Positions 16,835 to 25,173 of a stretch of 45,767 bases of DNA are shown piece by piece. Location: positions 1 through 45,767 of the forward strand of contig CAZSFD010000039.1 of assembly GCA_964606085.1 (NCBI GenBank). The letters run 5' to 3'. Numbering within the stretch: position 1 is the stretch's first letter; every line of letters begins with the position of its first letter. Below the pieces are notes generated by a model. It searched no databases. It had not been told where the DNA came from and was given only the letters and a program-made list of their open reading frames with translations. Source of the DNA: CAIQJJ01 sp964606085 (lineage in GTDB: Bacteria > Chloroflexota > Anaerolineae > Anaerolineales > UBA4823). The position numbers and the translations under genes were made by a program.

Positions 16835-16917
16835 GGCGACCGAAGGTCGCCGGTTGAAACCGGCTTGAAGCCCGCTTGAGCGGGCGCCGCTGACTAGCCC
16901 GGCGATTTATCGCCGGG
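16835..16917. repeat. Cluster of four REP-like hairpins
   Basis: Four short palindromes are packed in 83 bases: GGCGACC-GAA-GGTCGCC (16835-16851), CCGGTTGAAACCGG (16850-16863), GCCCGCT-TG-AGCGGGC (16870-16885) and CCCGGCGAT-TT-ATCGCCGGG (16898-16917). They fill the gap between the O-antigen ligase gene and the nucleotidyltransferase gene. They could affect mRNA stability or termination there. Confidence 0.85.
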
Positions 16918-16970
16918 CGGGGGGCGAATTTCATGAATCACCAGGCGGGCCAGGTAATCCATCAACCTGA

Positions 16971-18374
16971 TTATCGCCTGGCTGTGTCTTTCTCGACGAA
17001 TTGTTCGATGCACACCAGCCCGCCGATGAACATCCACGGCAGCACGCTGGAGCGAAAGCCACCCAGCCCGATATTATAGGTAAACGGCAGCACCCAATCG
17101 GCCAGGCCGGCCGCCACCAGGGTGCCCACGATGCCGCCCAAAACGCCATACAGATAGCCACGCTCGAAGCCCTCTGGCACACGTTCGAGCAGCCTCCAGG
17201 CCATGCGCGCCGCATCCACAAAAATCCACAAGAAGACGATGCTGCCGATGATGCCAGTTTGCGCCAGAATATCTATATATTGGCTGTGCGAGTTGAATGG
17301 CACAAAATAGCCGCGAATGGGGAAAAAGCGCGAATACCAATAATAATTGGCAAAACCCAGGCCAAACAGGGGGCTATACTGCGCCACCATCTCCACCACG
17401 ATCACCCACGCATCCAGGCGCGTCCCCCAGCTATATTCGTCGGTGCCAATGATGTATATGCCAGCGATCACTGCCACGGCGGCGGCAAACGGCAGCAAAA
17501 ACAGTGAAACCCGCCAATAACGCAGCCCCACGATGGCCGCAAGGACGGCAAAAGACGGCACCCAGCCCGACTTCCAATCATTGGATAGCACATAGGCCAC
17601 ATACGCCACCACGCCCACCACGCCCAGCAGCCCCAGGCGCACGCCCTTGTGCAAGCGCGTGTTCAAAAACGCCTGCCCAAAAGCCATCGCCATCGTCCAC
17701 GTCCAAAACATGCTGTTGGTGGTAGCGCCTGGCGCGAAGGGGCGGCCAATCGGAATGCCCTGCGAACTAAGAATACGCCCAAACATATACATTGTCCCGA
17801 TAAGGATCACCACCCAGGTAAAGGACAACAGCCAGCGTCGGTCGAACAGATGCGCCGTAACCAGAAAGGCCCCCACCGAAAGGATGAAGGTGGCCATCCC
17901 ACCCAATTGCGCATCCAGCGGAGCCGGGCTGGCAAAGGCGATCAGCGGAAGCTGCCCGATGCCAAACGAAAGGATCGTCACCACCAGAAAGACGATCATC
18001 GGGCGCATCAGCGGCGTATCAATCAGCACAATCTGGCGGTCTACGATGAACAGCTTGGCCAACCATAGCCCCACCATGCCCGCAATGCCCAGCGTGGTCA
18101 CGCTCAAATTGCTGGGCCCCGCCGCCTGAATGAAAACCCCCGCCACATAGGTCAAAATCAGCCCCAGGGCCGGGTAGCGCAGCAAAACCACCAAACCCAC
18201 CACCCCCGGCACAGGCAGGAGCAAATAGATCAACTGGTCCTGCGTTTTGAACAGATAGGCCGAACCTGCCGAAGCCGCCAGTACGCCTATCACCACGGCC
18301 CATTGCAACAAACGCTGCCGCCGCTCATAGAAGACCTGCCAGGCCGATTGCAAAGAATGGGTGAGCAGGTTCAT
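16971..18374 (-). CDS. O-antigen ligase/polymerase-like membrane protein
   Basis: Polytopic inner-membrane protein of 467 aa with about ten to twelve helices. The large extracytoplasmic loop near the C-terminal third (SPLFGLGFANYYWYSRFFP to FNSHSQYIDILAQTGIIGS) carries the H-S/N-Y/L-x pattern and aromatic/Arg content of the WaaL/Wzy_C family. These proteins polymerise undecaprenyl-linked repeats or ligate the chain to a lipid or other acceptor. ATG overlaps the stop of the downstream GT4 by 4 nt (ATGA at 18371-18374). Ligase and polymerase cannot be told apart here. Its presence next to a Wzm/Wzt exporter means two export logics share one locus. Confidence 0.85.
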   Translation of the reverse strand: MNLLTHSLQSAWQVFYERRQRLLQWAVVIGVLAASAGSAYLFKTQDQLIYLLLPVPGVVGLVVLLRYPALGLILTYVAGVFIQAAGPSNLSVTTLGIAGMVGLWLAKLFIVDRQIVLIDTPLMRPMIVFLVVTILSFGIGQLPLIAFASPAPLDAQLGGMATFILSVGAFLVTAHLFDRRWLLSFTWVVILIGTMYMFGRILSSQGIPIGRPFAPGATTNSMFWTWTMAMAFGQAFLNTRLHKGVRLGLLGVVGVVAYVAYVLSNDWKSGWVPSFAVLAAIVGLRYWRVSLFLLPFAAAVAVIAGIYIIGTDEYSWGTRLDAWVIVVEMVAQYSPLFGLGFANYYWYSRFFPIRGYFVPFNSHSQYIDILAQTGIIGSIVFLWIFVDAARMAWRLLERVPEGFERGYLYGVLGGIVGTLVAAGLADWVLPFTYNIGLGGFRSSVLPWMFIGGLVCIEQFVEKDTARR

Positions 18375-19549
18375 AGCGTGTGCAACAGGTTTTCGTACGC
18401 CTGGCCGATGGCCTCAGCGCTGTACATTGCTTGCACCAGCCGGTAGCCATTTGCCGCCAGGTTTTGCTGCAGCGACGCATCTTCGATCACCGTCATCACC
18501 GCCTGGGCAAAAGCCTGCGGTTCGTCGGCGATCAGCAGATGCTCGCCATGCCGTGCGGCAATGCCCTCGGCCCCTTTGGACGTGCTGACCACGCACGTCT
18601 TCACCGCCAGCGCTTCGATGATTTTCAGCCGCGTGCCGCCCCCCGTTTGCAGCGGCGCAATACTCACCAACGCCCCCGCCAGCAGCGAACGCAGTTGGCC
18701 TTCATCGGCAATGTGACCGGTCAGCCGCACGTTGGGATGCGACGGCAGCGGCAGGCCGAGATGGTCGCCGGTGATGTGCAATTGCAGATCGGGGTAGCGC
18801 TGCGTGATGGCGGGGAAGACCTGTTCGATAAACCAGCACATGGCTTCGTGGTTGGGCTGGTAGCGAAAGGAACCGGTGAAGATCAGGGAGCAGGTTTTGG
18901 CCGTCGGGTGGTAGGGCTGATAATCGCTCAGTTCGACGAAATTGGGGATGACGGTGATGGCGTGTTGGCGGATGCCGCTCGTTTGCAGCAATTGGCGTTC
19001 CTTTTCTGAAGCCACCGTGCAGGCGGCAAAGCGCCGCAAAATGCGTTTCAGATAGCGGCGGTGCTTCCACCAGGTCAGGCCGGCGCGCAGGCGGGCGCGT
19101 GGGTGTTGGGCGTGGGTGTAACGTTCGAAGGGTACGCCAATCTCAATTTCCTCAAAAACCGCCGGGAGCGCGCCGAAACACCCGAAATAGCTGGCTGTCT
19201 CAATTTGTGAAGCGATCACCGCATCGTACGGGCTTGCGGCTAACGTGCGGTTGATAGCCTGGGCCATGGCTGGCGAATACGTATCCAGCACGGCGCGCGG
19301 GTTGGGGTGCAGCAGGCCGAGGATGGCTTTGGCGCTGGTCGGCTGGTAGGTTTTCCACGGGATGGCGATAACCTTCTCGCAAATCTCCTGCATGGCTGCG
19401 ATGGCGGGGGCCTGTTCGGGGCGGTCGTTGAAGCTCAGCAGCGTGACCGTGTGGTTGCGCGCCAGCACGCGCAGCAGGTTGAACACACGCAGCTTGGCCC
19501 CGTTATCAATCGGCAGGGGAAACCAGCGGGAAAGGAACAGTAAATTCAT
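18371..19549 (-). CDS. Glycosyltransferase family 4
   Basis: GT-B enzyme of 392 aa. The start at ATG 19549 gives the canonical N-terminus NLLFLSRWFPLPIDNGAKLR. The donor domain has VIPNFVEL (200-207), FTGSFRYQPNHEA (224-236) and GGGTRLKIIEALAVKTCVVS (303-322). It lies 4 nt after the stop of the GT2 gene upstream and overlaps the O-antigen ligase gene by 4 nt downstream. It is similar in layout to the GT4 at 8435. Acceptor and donor sugars are unknown. Confidence 0.87.
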   Translation of the reverse strand: MNLLFLSRWFPLPIDNGAKLRVFNLLRVLARNHTVTLLSFNDRPEQAPAIAAMQEICEKVIAIPWKTYQPTSAKAILGLLHPNPRAVLDTYSPAMAQAINRTLAASPYDAVIASQIETASYFGCFGALPAVFEEIEIGVPFERYTHAQHPRARLRAGLTWWKHRRYLKRILRRFAACTVASEKERQLLQTSGIRQHAITVIPNFVELSDYQPYHPTAKTCSLIFTGSFRYQPNHEAMCWFIEQVFPAITQRYPDLQLHITGDHLGLPLPSHPNVRLTGHIADEGQLRSLLAGALVSIAPLQTGGGTRLKIIEALAVKTCVVSTSKGAEGIAARHGEHLLIADEPQAFAQAVMTVIEDASLQQNLAANGYRLVQAMYSAEAIGQAYENLLHTL

Positions 19550-19553
19550 CGGT

Positions 19554-20456
19554 TCAGGCGGGCATCTTGCCAAAACGTTGGCGCACGAAGTCGCGCATGC
19601 CCTGCCACAGGGCATTGCGCGCCTCACGCTTACCGCGCCACTTCGGGCGCACCGACCAACTGACCAGCGTGCGCATCAACTGAAACCAGGTATACAACTT
19701 GGCCTGCCAGGGAGCCTGGTGCTTGTAGAGCAAGAGCAGGTGATTGCGGGCGTCGTAATAATACAGCGATGGTTTGGGCTGGTAGTTGCGCTGCACGCCT
19801 TTGTGCCACAATTTGGCCTGCGGCACGTGCATCAACTTCCAGCCAGCCTTGCCGGTGCGCACGCACCATTCGGTCTCTTCCCAGTAATAGAAAAAGCGCG
19901 GGTCGAGCATCCCCACCTGCTCGATCACCGCCCGGCGCAGCAAAATGGCGCAGCCCGAAACCCAATCTACAGCGTGCGGCGCAGGGTATTGGCCGCGGTC
20001 AGGTTCATTTTGCGCCAGGTGCACGCCGGCCCACTGCCGGGTCAGCAGCCCACCCGCCGATTGGATCACTTCCGGTTCGTCGTGGTGGTAGACCATCGGC
20101 CCAACGATGCCGATGGTGGCTTCGCTCTCACCGATGGCAACCAGGCGGCTGAGGCAATCGGGGTCCAGCACGGTATCTTCGTTCAACACGAACAGCCAGT
20201 CAGCGCCCTGCTGCATGGCGGCCTCGATTCCCACATTGTTATTGCCGGCGTAGCCCAAATTCTCGCCGATGGCGATGATTTCCACATCGGGAAATTCGGC
20301 CCGGATCGCCGCCACCGAGCCATCGGTCGAGTGGTTATCCAGCACCAGGGCGCGCTGGTTGGCGTAGGTCTGCGCCCGCAGCGAACGCAGGCATTCCAGC
20401 GTGTCGTCTTTGCGGTTGGTGTTGAGGATGATCGAGATGACGAGTGGGTCGGCCAT
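19554..20456 (-). CDS. Glycosyltransferase family 2
   Basis: Inverting GT-A enzyme of 300 aa. It begins ADPLVISIILNTNRKDDTLECLRSL with VLDNHSTDGS in the nucleotide-binding half, FVLNEDTVLDPD at the DxD position, and FFYYWEETEWCVRTGKAGWK for the acidic catalytic segment. Overall it resembles WbbL/rhamnosyltransferase-like proteins, as does the GT2 at 15108. Its ATG shares one base with the stop of the epimerase gene (TGATG at 20454-20458), which argues for translational coupling and rules out the longer upstream reading. The sugar is not determinable. Confidence 0.87.
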   Translation of the reverse strand: MADPLVISIILNTNRKDDTLECLRSLRAQTYANQRALVLDNHSTDGSVAAIRAEFPDVEIIAIGENLGYAGNNNVGIEAAMQQGADWLFVLNEDTVLDPDCLSRLVAIGESEATIGIVGPMVYHHDEPEVIQSAGGLLTRQWAGVHLAQNEPDRGQYPAPHAVDWVSGCAILLRRAVIEQVGMLDPRFFYYWEETEWCVRTGKAGWKLMHVPQAKLWHKGVQRNYQPKPSLYYYDARNHLLLLYKHQAPWQAKLYTWFQLMRTLVSWSVRPKWRGKREARNALWQGMRDFVRQRFGKMPA

Positions 20457-21454
20457 CAGGCGTCCTTCCAGGCCAGGGGGAAGTTCTTTTCCACTTCGAT
20501 ATTGCCAAATTTCTGGCTTTTGCGCGCCCCATGCTGCTTCACCCAGGCGGCCATGCGGGTCAGGCCGTCTTCCAGACTGCACAACGGGCGCGGCCCAAAG
20601 ACACGCAGCACCTTCTCGTGCGATGAATAGGCGTTGACCACTTCGCTGCGGGCTGGCAGGTGCTTGATGTTCGGCTGCACGCCCATCGCCTGCGCAACCG
20701 CCTGGGCCAGTTCGACAATCGAGTAAGGCTTATCGGCGCCGACGTTGAAAATCTGGTTGTACGCTTCTGGCACATCTACCGCCTCGGCAATGATCGGGGC
20801 CACATCGCTGATGTAGCTGAAAGCGCGTGTTTGCAGCCCATCGCCAAACACCGACATCGGCAGGCCCTGCAAAATCTGGTTCATGAAGATACCCACCACG
20901 TTGCGGTATTTGTCGCCGATGTTCTGGCGTTCGCCGTAGACATTGTGCGGGCGGAAGATGACATAGTTCAGGTCTGACATGTCTTTGCTGACCCGCAAAT
21001 CCCATTCTACGGCCAGCTTGGCGATGCCGTAGGGGTCTTCGGGGTGGGGCGTGGTCTCTTCCGTCATCGGCAGGGTAGGGCTGGCGCCATACACGGCAAT
21101 GGACGAGGTGAACACGAAGCATTTGACGCCGGTGTTGATCGAAGCGTTGATCAGGTTGACGCTGCCGATCAGGTTATTGGTGTAGTTGAAGCGCTTGATG
21201 AAGTGGCTGAGGCCTTCGGCGGCATAGGCGGCCAGGTGGAAGACGTAATCGAACTGTTCGCGCTCGAACATGCTGTTGATCAGGCCCACATCATTGATGC
21301 TGCCCTGTACGAATAGCGCGCCTGCTGGCACGTTATCGCTAAACCCGCCGCTGAGATCATCCAGCACGGTGACGGTGTGGCCGCGGTGGACCAGGGCTTC
21401 GGCAACATGCGAGCCGATGAAGCCCGCGCCGCCTGTAACGAGACTTTTCTTCAT
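20456..21454 (-). CDS. NAD-dependent nucleotide-sugar epimerase (UDP-glucose 4-epimerase-like)
   Basis: Extended SDR of 332 aa. It has GGAGFIG at residues 8-14, FHLAA at 72-76, SS at 117-118 and the catalytic pair Tyr142-Lys146 (YGIAK). IFRPHNVYGERQN and the later FNVGADKPYSI are typical of GalE-like UDP-sugar epimerases. It would supply an epimerised hexose or hexuronate to the neighbouring transferases. The ATG has GGAGG about ten bases upstream. Exact substrate (Glc, GlcNAc or GlcA) cannot be read from these motifs. It is distinct from the Tyv-like epimerase at 1437. Confidence 0.85.
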   Translation of the reverse strand: MKKSLVTGGAGFIGSHVAEALVHRGHTVTVLDDLSGGFSDNVPAGALFVQGSINDVGLINSMFEREQFDYVFHLAAYAAEGLSHFIKRFNYTNNLIGSVNLINASINTGVKCFVFTSSIAVYGASPTLPMTEETTPHPEDPYGIAKLAVEWDLRVSKDMSDLNYVIFRPHNVYGERQNIGDKYRNVVGIFMNQILQGLPMSVFGDGLQTRAFSYISDVAPIIAEAVDVPEAYNQIFNVGADKPYSIVELAQAVAQAMGVQPNIKHLPARSEVVNAYSSHEKVLRVFGPRPLCSLEDGLTRMAAWVKQHGARKSQKFGNIEVEKNFPLAWKDA

Positions 21455-21510
21455 GGTTGTAGCCTCCGAGAGAAGAGAAAAAACTGGTTAGAGAATATTC
21501 GTTGAATTGT

Positions 21511-21550
21511 CCGTTGGTCGAGCCTGTCGAGACCTCGGTTTCGACTGCGA
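21511..21550. repeat. Dispersed GTCGARACC repeat, copy 2
   Basis: GGTCGAGCCTGTCGAGACC at 21516-21534 is a 17/19 match to the copy at 42996-43014. GTCGAGACC (21526-21534) can pair with GGTTTCGAC (21537-21545). It lies in the non-coding gap between the epimerase and GT4 genes. Confidence 0.75.
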
Positions 21551-21578
21551 ACTTCCTTCGCCACTCAACGGGCGATTT

Positions 21579-22919
21579 TCATAAATGTACAATCTGCCGA
21601 TACACCGCCTCGATCTCGTCCATTTCATCGGCCATCGTTTTCACGGTTGGCAGGTGGGCGGTGAATTGGGCGATCTGCGCCGGATTTTCCACCAGCCGGG
21701 CCAACTGCGCCCGCAGGTCAGCGCTGTCGTCGCGGCGGAAGAGCAGGCCGTTGACCTCGTGCTGCACGTACTCGGCAATCCCGCCCACATCCGAGGCGAT
21801 CACCGGCGTTTTGCCGGCGAAGGCTTCTTGAATCACGCGCGGGTTGTTCTCGTGCCACGAGGAAGGCACCACCAGCACATCCAGCCCGGCCAAAATTTCG
21901 CCTAATTTCTCATGGGCAAATGGCCCGTGGAAGAAGAGCGCCCCCGGATTGTCGTTGGCGTGCTGTTGCAACGACTGGTAGTAGGCCGGGTTGCTATCGG
22001 GATTGCCGAACAGGTGCAGTTCGGCCCGGCCCTGCCAGTTTTGCCCGCCGAAGGCTTCAAGAAGCACATGCACGCCCTTGGTGGGGATGAACTGACCGAT
22101 GTAGCCGAAGCGCACCCGCCGGCTGATGCTTTTCTGCGCTCCGGCAGCCAGCCACGACAGGTCGTGGCCGCTCTGAATGACGCGAATTTCCCTGGCAACC
22201 CCGCTGCGCTGGAGGGTCTGGCGCAGGTGGTTGGAAGGGGCGGTGACGGCATCGGCGGCGGCGAGCAGGGCGGCCAGGGTGCGCTTGCGCTGGTGGATGT
22301 TCAACGCCAGGCCGCGCAGGCCGCGCTGACGGTTGAGGGCGGGGATTTTGCTGGCCGCATCGAACACGCTTGTAGCCATGGCGGGCGAGGTCATCCCTTT
22401 GAGCTTTTGGTACAGCCCCGAATGCCAGCACAAACACTGCGTACAATCACGGCTGGTGGTAATGCCGTCGCACAATGCGCCGTCATATTTCAGCAGGCTC
22501 AATTTCTGACAGACAAACCAGAAATCGGTCAGCGTCAGCACGACTGGCCGCTGGCGGGCTTTGGCGGTGGCAATCAGGCTGGCCGAAAGCGTCAGGCAGG
22601 AAGTGATATGGACAATATCTGGCTGCCACTCGGTCAGGCACTCGTCGAAGAAGCGGGCCGTTTGGGGGTTGTCGTAGAGATAGGCGTTGGGGTCGGGCGC
22701 TTTCTGCCAGTTCAGGTGGATGCGCCGCACGGGGATGCCCTGGTAGATTTCATCGGTGTGGCCGTTCCAGTAGCGCTCGCCATCCTCCCACTGCCCGGCG
22801 CACAACACCTGCACGGCGTGGCCGCGCCCCAGCAGCGTTTTGGCATAGCCGAAGGTGCGCTTTTCTGTGCCGGCGGTGTGGGTGGGCGGGAAGAAGCTGG
22901 TGACGAGGGTGATTTTCAT
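21579..22919 (-). CDS. Glycosyltransferase family 4
   Basis: GT-B enzyme of 446 aa, start ATG 22919 (KITLVTSFFPPTHTAGTEKR). The N-terminal domain has the DFWFVCQKLSLLK segment followed by several cysteines (LCDG, DCTQCLC), a pattern common in large environmental GT4 proteins and possibly a metal or disulfide site. The donor domain has FGYIGQFIPTKGVHVLLEA and HENNPRVIQEAFAGKTPVIA (356-375), a classic GT4 E-x7-E. ATGA overlap of 4 nt with the preceding GT2 gene. Substrates are not determinable. Confidence 0.9.
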   Translation of the reverse strand: MKITLVTSFFPPTHTAGTEKRTFGYAKTLLGRGHAVQVLCAGQWEDGERYWNGHTDEIYQGIPVRRIHLNWQKAPDPNAYLYDNPQTARFFDECLTEWQPDIVHITSCLTLSASLIATAKARQRPVVLTLTDFWFVCQKLSLLKYDGALCDGITTSRDCTQCLCWHSGLYQKLKGMTSPAMATSVFDAASKIPALNRQRGLRGLALNIHQRKRTLAALLAAADAVTAPSNHLRQTLQRSGVAREIRVIQSGHDLSWLAAGAQKSISRRVRFGYIGQFIPTKGVHVLLEAFGGQNWQGRAELHLFGNPDSNPAYYQSLQQHANDNPGALFFHGPFAHEKLGEILAGLDVLVVPSSWHENNPRVIQEAFAGKTPVIASDVGGIAEYVQHEVNGLLFRRDDSADLRAQLARLVENPAQIAQFTAHLPTVKTMADEMDEIEAVYRQIVHL

Positions 22920-24130
22920 GGGGTTTGTGGGCGGCGCAGCCGGTTGAGCAGGCGTTTTCCGAGCAGTGTTTTCAACCACAAACCGGCCAATTTCGAACCT
23001 GTCCACAAGCGTGGGCGGTGTATCCCCGCTTGCCACAGGTAGCGGCGCGCCAGGGCCAGGTTGTGCGTGTTGTAAGCGCACAGGCCAATGGCATAGCAGG
23101 CTGTGCCATACGCATTGGCTTTGAGTGCTTGTAAGGCATCGTTGTCGTGGTTGAACAGGTCATCGAGCAGTTGGATGACTGCCTCGGCATTGGCGGCCAG
23201 GCTGATGCGCTCGATGCAGCCGCGGTAGCCCGCTGGCTGTGTGCCGAGGGCCAGTTCGTAGAATAAATCCACATCCAGGGTTTGGGCCGGGTCAATGACG
23301 AAGGCTTTGCGCAGGTGTTCACTCCCCGCCTGCCATTCGCCGCGGCGCTGGATGGCGGTGACGAGGAAATAACGATACAACCCGGCGTAGGCCAACTTTT
23401 TTTCCGGCGGCCATGCAGCAACCTGTCCATCATCTGGCCCAAAATGCTTTTCGATCACCGCTTTTTTCGCGGTGTGCATGCCAGTGACATTGGCCGAAAG
23501 GCTCTGCTCGTGGACACGGTAGCGCACCAGCACTTCTTCGCTGCCGATGAACGTTTTGGTGGGCGAGATGCGCAGCCACAAATCCAGGTCTTCGCAAGAG
23601 CGCAGCGATTGGTCGAAATACCCCGCATCTGCAACGACCTTGCGGCGTATGGTAACGGTGCTGGGGATGATGAAGTTGGCGTGCAGGATCGTGCAATAAA
23701 GCTGATCGGGTTCGTAAGCTTTGCTGCCGAAGACCTGTTGCAAATCGTTGCCGGCGCTGTCCATGCTGCGGGCGCGGCAGTAGAACACGTCGGCCTGTGG
23801 GTGGGCGGCGGCCAGGGCCATCACCTGTGCCAGGTATTCGGGCAGCCAGATGTCATCGGCGTCGAGCAGGCCAACCCATTCGCCGCGGGCGGCGCGGATG
23901 CCGGTGTTGCGTGCCCCGGCCAGCCCGCGGTTTTCCTGGCGGATGAGGCTGATTCGTTCGCCATAACTGGCGGCAATGGCGGCCGTCTCATCGGTAGAGC
24001 CGTCATCTACGACGATCACTTCAAATGGCGTGTAGGTCTGCGCCAGGGCGCTTTCAACCGATTGGCGCAGGTAGCGCGCCTGGTTGTAAGCGGGGATGAT
24101 GATGGAGACGAGTGGGGCAGGGTCAGACAT
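22916..24130 (-). CDS. Glycosyltransferase family 2 with helical C-terminal extension
   Basis: GT-A glycosyltransferase of 404 aa. LVSIIIPAYNQARYL, VIVVDDGSTDET and GLLDADDIWLPEY (DxD) are textbook GT2 motifs within the first ~110 residues. The catalytic domain ends near residue 235. The remaining ~170 residues are helix-rich and TPR-like (YRYFLVTAIQRRGEWQAGSEHL, then NAYGTACYAIGLCAYNTHNLALARRYLWQAG), possibly for protein contacts. Its ATG abuts the stop of the upstream GT4 with a one-base overlap and its end overlaps the next GT4 by 4 nt. Sugar unknown. Confidence 0.88.
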   Translation of the reverse strand: MSDPAPLVSIIIPAYNQARYLRQSVESALAQTYTPFEVIVVDDGSTDETAAIAASYGERISLIRQENRGLAGARNTGIRAARGEWVGLLDADDIWLPEYLAQVMALAAAHPQADVFYCRARSMDSAGNDLQQVFGSKAYEPDQLYCTILHANFIIPSTVTIRRKVVADAGYFDQSLRSCEDLDLWLRISPTKTFIGSEEVLVRYRVHEQSLSANVTGMHTAKKAVIEKHFGPDDGQVAAWPPEKKLAYAGLYRYFLVTAIQRRGEWQAGSEHLRKAFVIDPAQTLDVDLFYELALGTQPAGYRGCIERISLAANAEAVIQLLDDLFNHDNDALQALKANAYGTACYAIGLCAYNTHNLALARRYLWQAGIHRPRLWTGSKLAGLWLKTLLGKRLLNRLRRPQTP

Positions 24131-25167
24131 CAGGGAATGGAAGCGTAGGTGGCTTTCAATTGCTCGATCACCTTCGGCCAGGCGAATTGAAGCGCCTGTT
24201 GGCGGGCCTGTGCGCCCATCTCGGCGCGGCGGCTGGGGGCGGCCAACAGGTCTATCACGGCGTCGGCCATGCGGCGGGCGTCGCCCACGGGCAGCAGTTC
24301 AGCGCCCTGTGGGCTGACGTAGTCGCGCACGGCCCCCACATCGGTGATCGCCATCGGCACGCCGCAGGCCATACTTTCTAGCACGGCATTGTTGGCGGTG
24401 GCGTCGTGCAGGGGCATCACCATCAGCGAGGCGGTCTGATACAGGTTGAGCAGTTCATCTTCTGAGATGCCCGTGCGCAAATCCAGGTTGGGGTGTGTGC
24501 CCACCAGCGGGAAGCCCTTGGGCGGCATGACGCACACGAAGCGCGTGGCTGGCCGGCGGTAGGCCACCAGTTCGATCACGCCGCGCAGGGTGGGAAAGTC
24601 GCGGTAGTTTTCGCCGATCACGATGCACAGGTCGGGGTCACGCTGCGCCGGGTCGGCGGGGGGCTGGTAGTATTCCACGTCTACGCCGAGCGGGGCGAAA
24701 TGGAGCTTGCTGCGATCCAAAAATTGGGCGAAGTATTCGATCTGGTTGCTGCCTACGCACAAAATAGCGGCTAACTGGCGCAAGTGCCAATCTATCTGTA
24801 CCACTTTTTGCAGGTTGGCTGGCGGCAGGTGAAAGGTGGCGACGATGCGGTTGCCGCGCACGCCGTTCAACTGCCCGGCATAGTGGTAGTTGGTTTCGCC
24901 ATACAAGAAGTGATAAATGCAGTCCCGTTCGGCCAGGGCGCGCCGGGCCACGTTGAGTTCGGCGGCCATGGCTTCGCGGGTATAGCCGGGCGTGCCTTCG
25001 GCCAGCTTCCACAACAGGCGCTCGCGGATCAGCCAGCGTGGCAGGGGTTGTTTGACGGGGATGGTTTCACTGCCGAGCAGCTTTTCGCCATATTCGGCGA
25101 TGCGCGAGTAGCCGGAGTGCGGCGAGTGGTGGCTGTAGCGAAAGCGGATGATGCGGATTTGGCGCAT
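24130..25167 (-). CDS. Glycosyltransferase family 4
   Basis: GT-B enzyme of 345 aa, shorter than the other GT4 proteins here. The N-terminal half contains IYHFLYGETNYHYAGQL and IVATFHLPP, the acceptor domain. The donor half has HFAPLGVDVEYY, CIVIGENYRDF and ANNAVLESMACGVPMAITDV with the conserved Glu. ATG at 25167 follows the AlgD-type dehydrogenase stop by a few bases. It therefore probably uses a donor made nearby; a GDP-linked sugar from the dehydrogenase is possible but unproven. Confidence 0.85.
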   Translation of the reverse strand: MRQIRIIRFRYSHHSPHSGYSRIAEYGEKLLGSETIPVKQPLPRWLIRERLLWKLAEGTPGYTREAMAAELNVARRALAERDCIYHFLYGETNYHYAGQLNGVRGNRIVATFHLPPANLQKVVQIDWHLRQLAAILCVGSNQIEYFAQFLDRSKLHFAPLGVDVEYYQPPADPAQRDPDLCIVIGENYRDFPTLRGVIELVAYRRPATRFVCVMPPKGFPLVGTHPNLDLRTGISEDELLNLYQTASLMVMPLHDATANNAVLESMACGVPMAITDVGAVRDYVSPQGAELLPVGDARRMADAVIDLLAAPSRRAEMGAQARQQALQFAWPKVIEQLKATYASIP

Positions 25168-25173
25168 GGCTGC

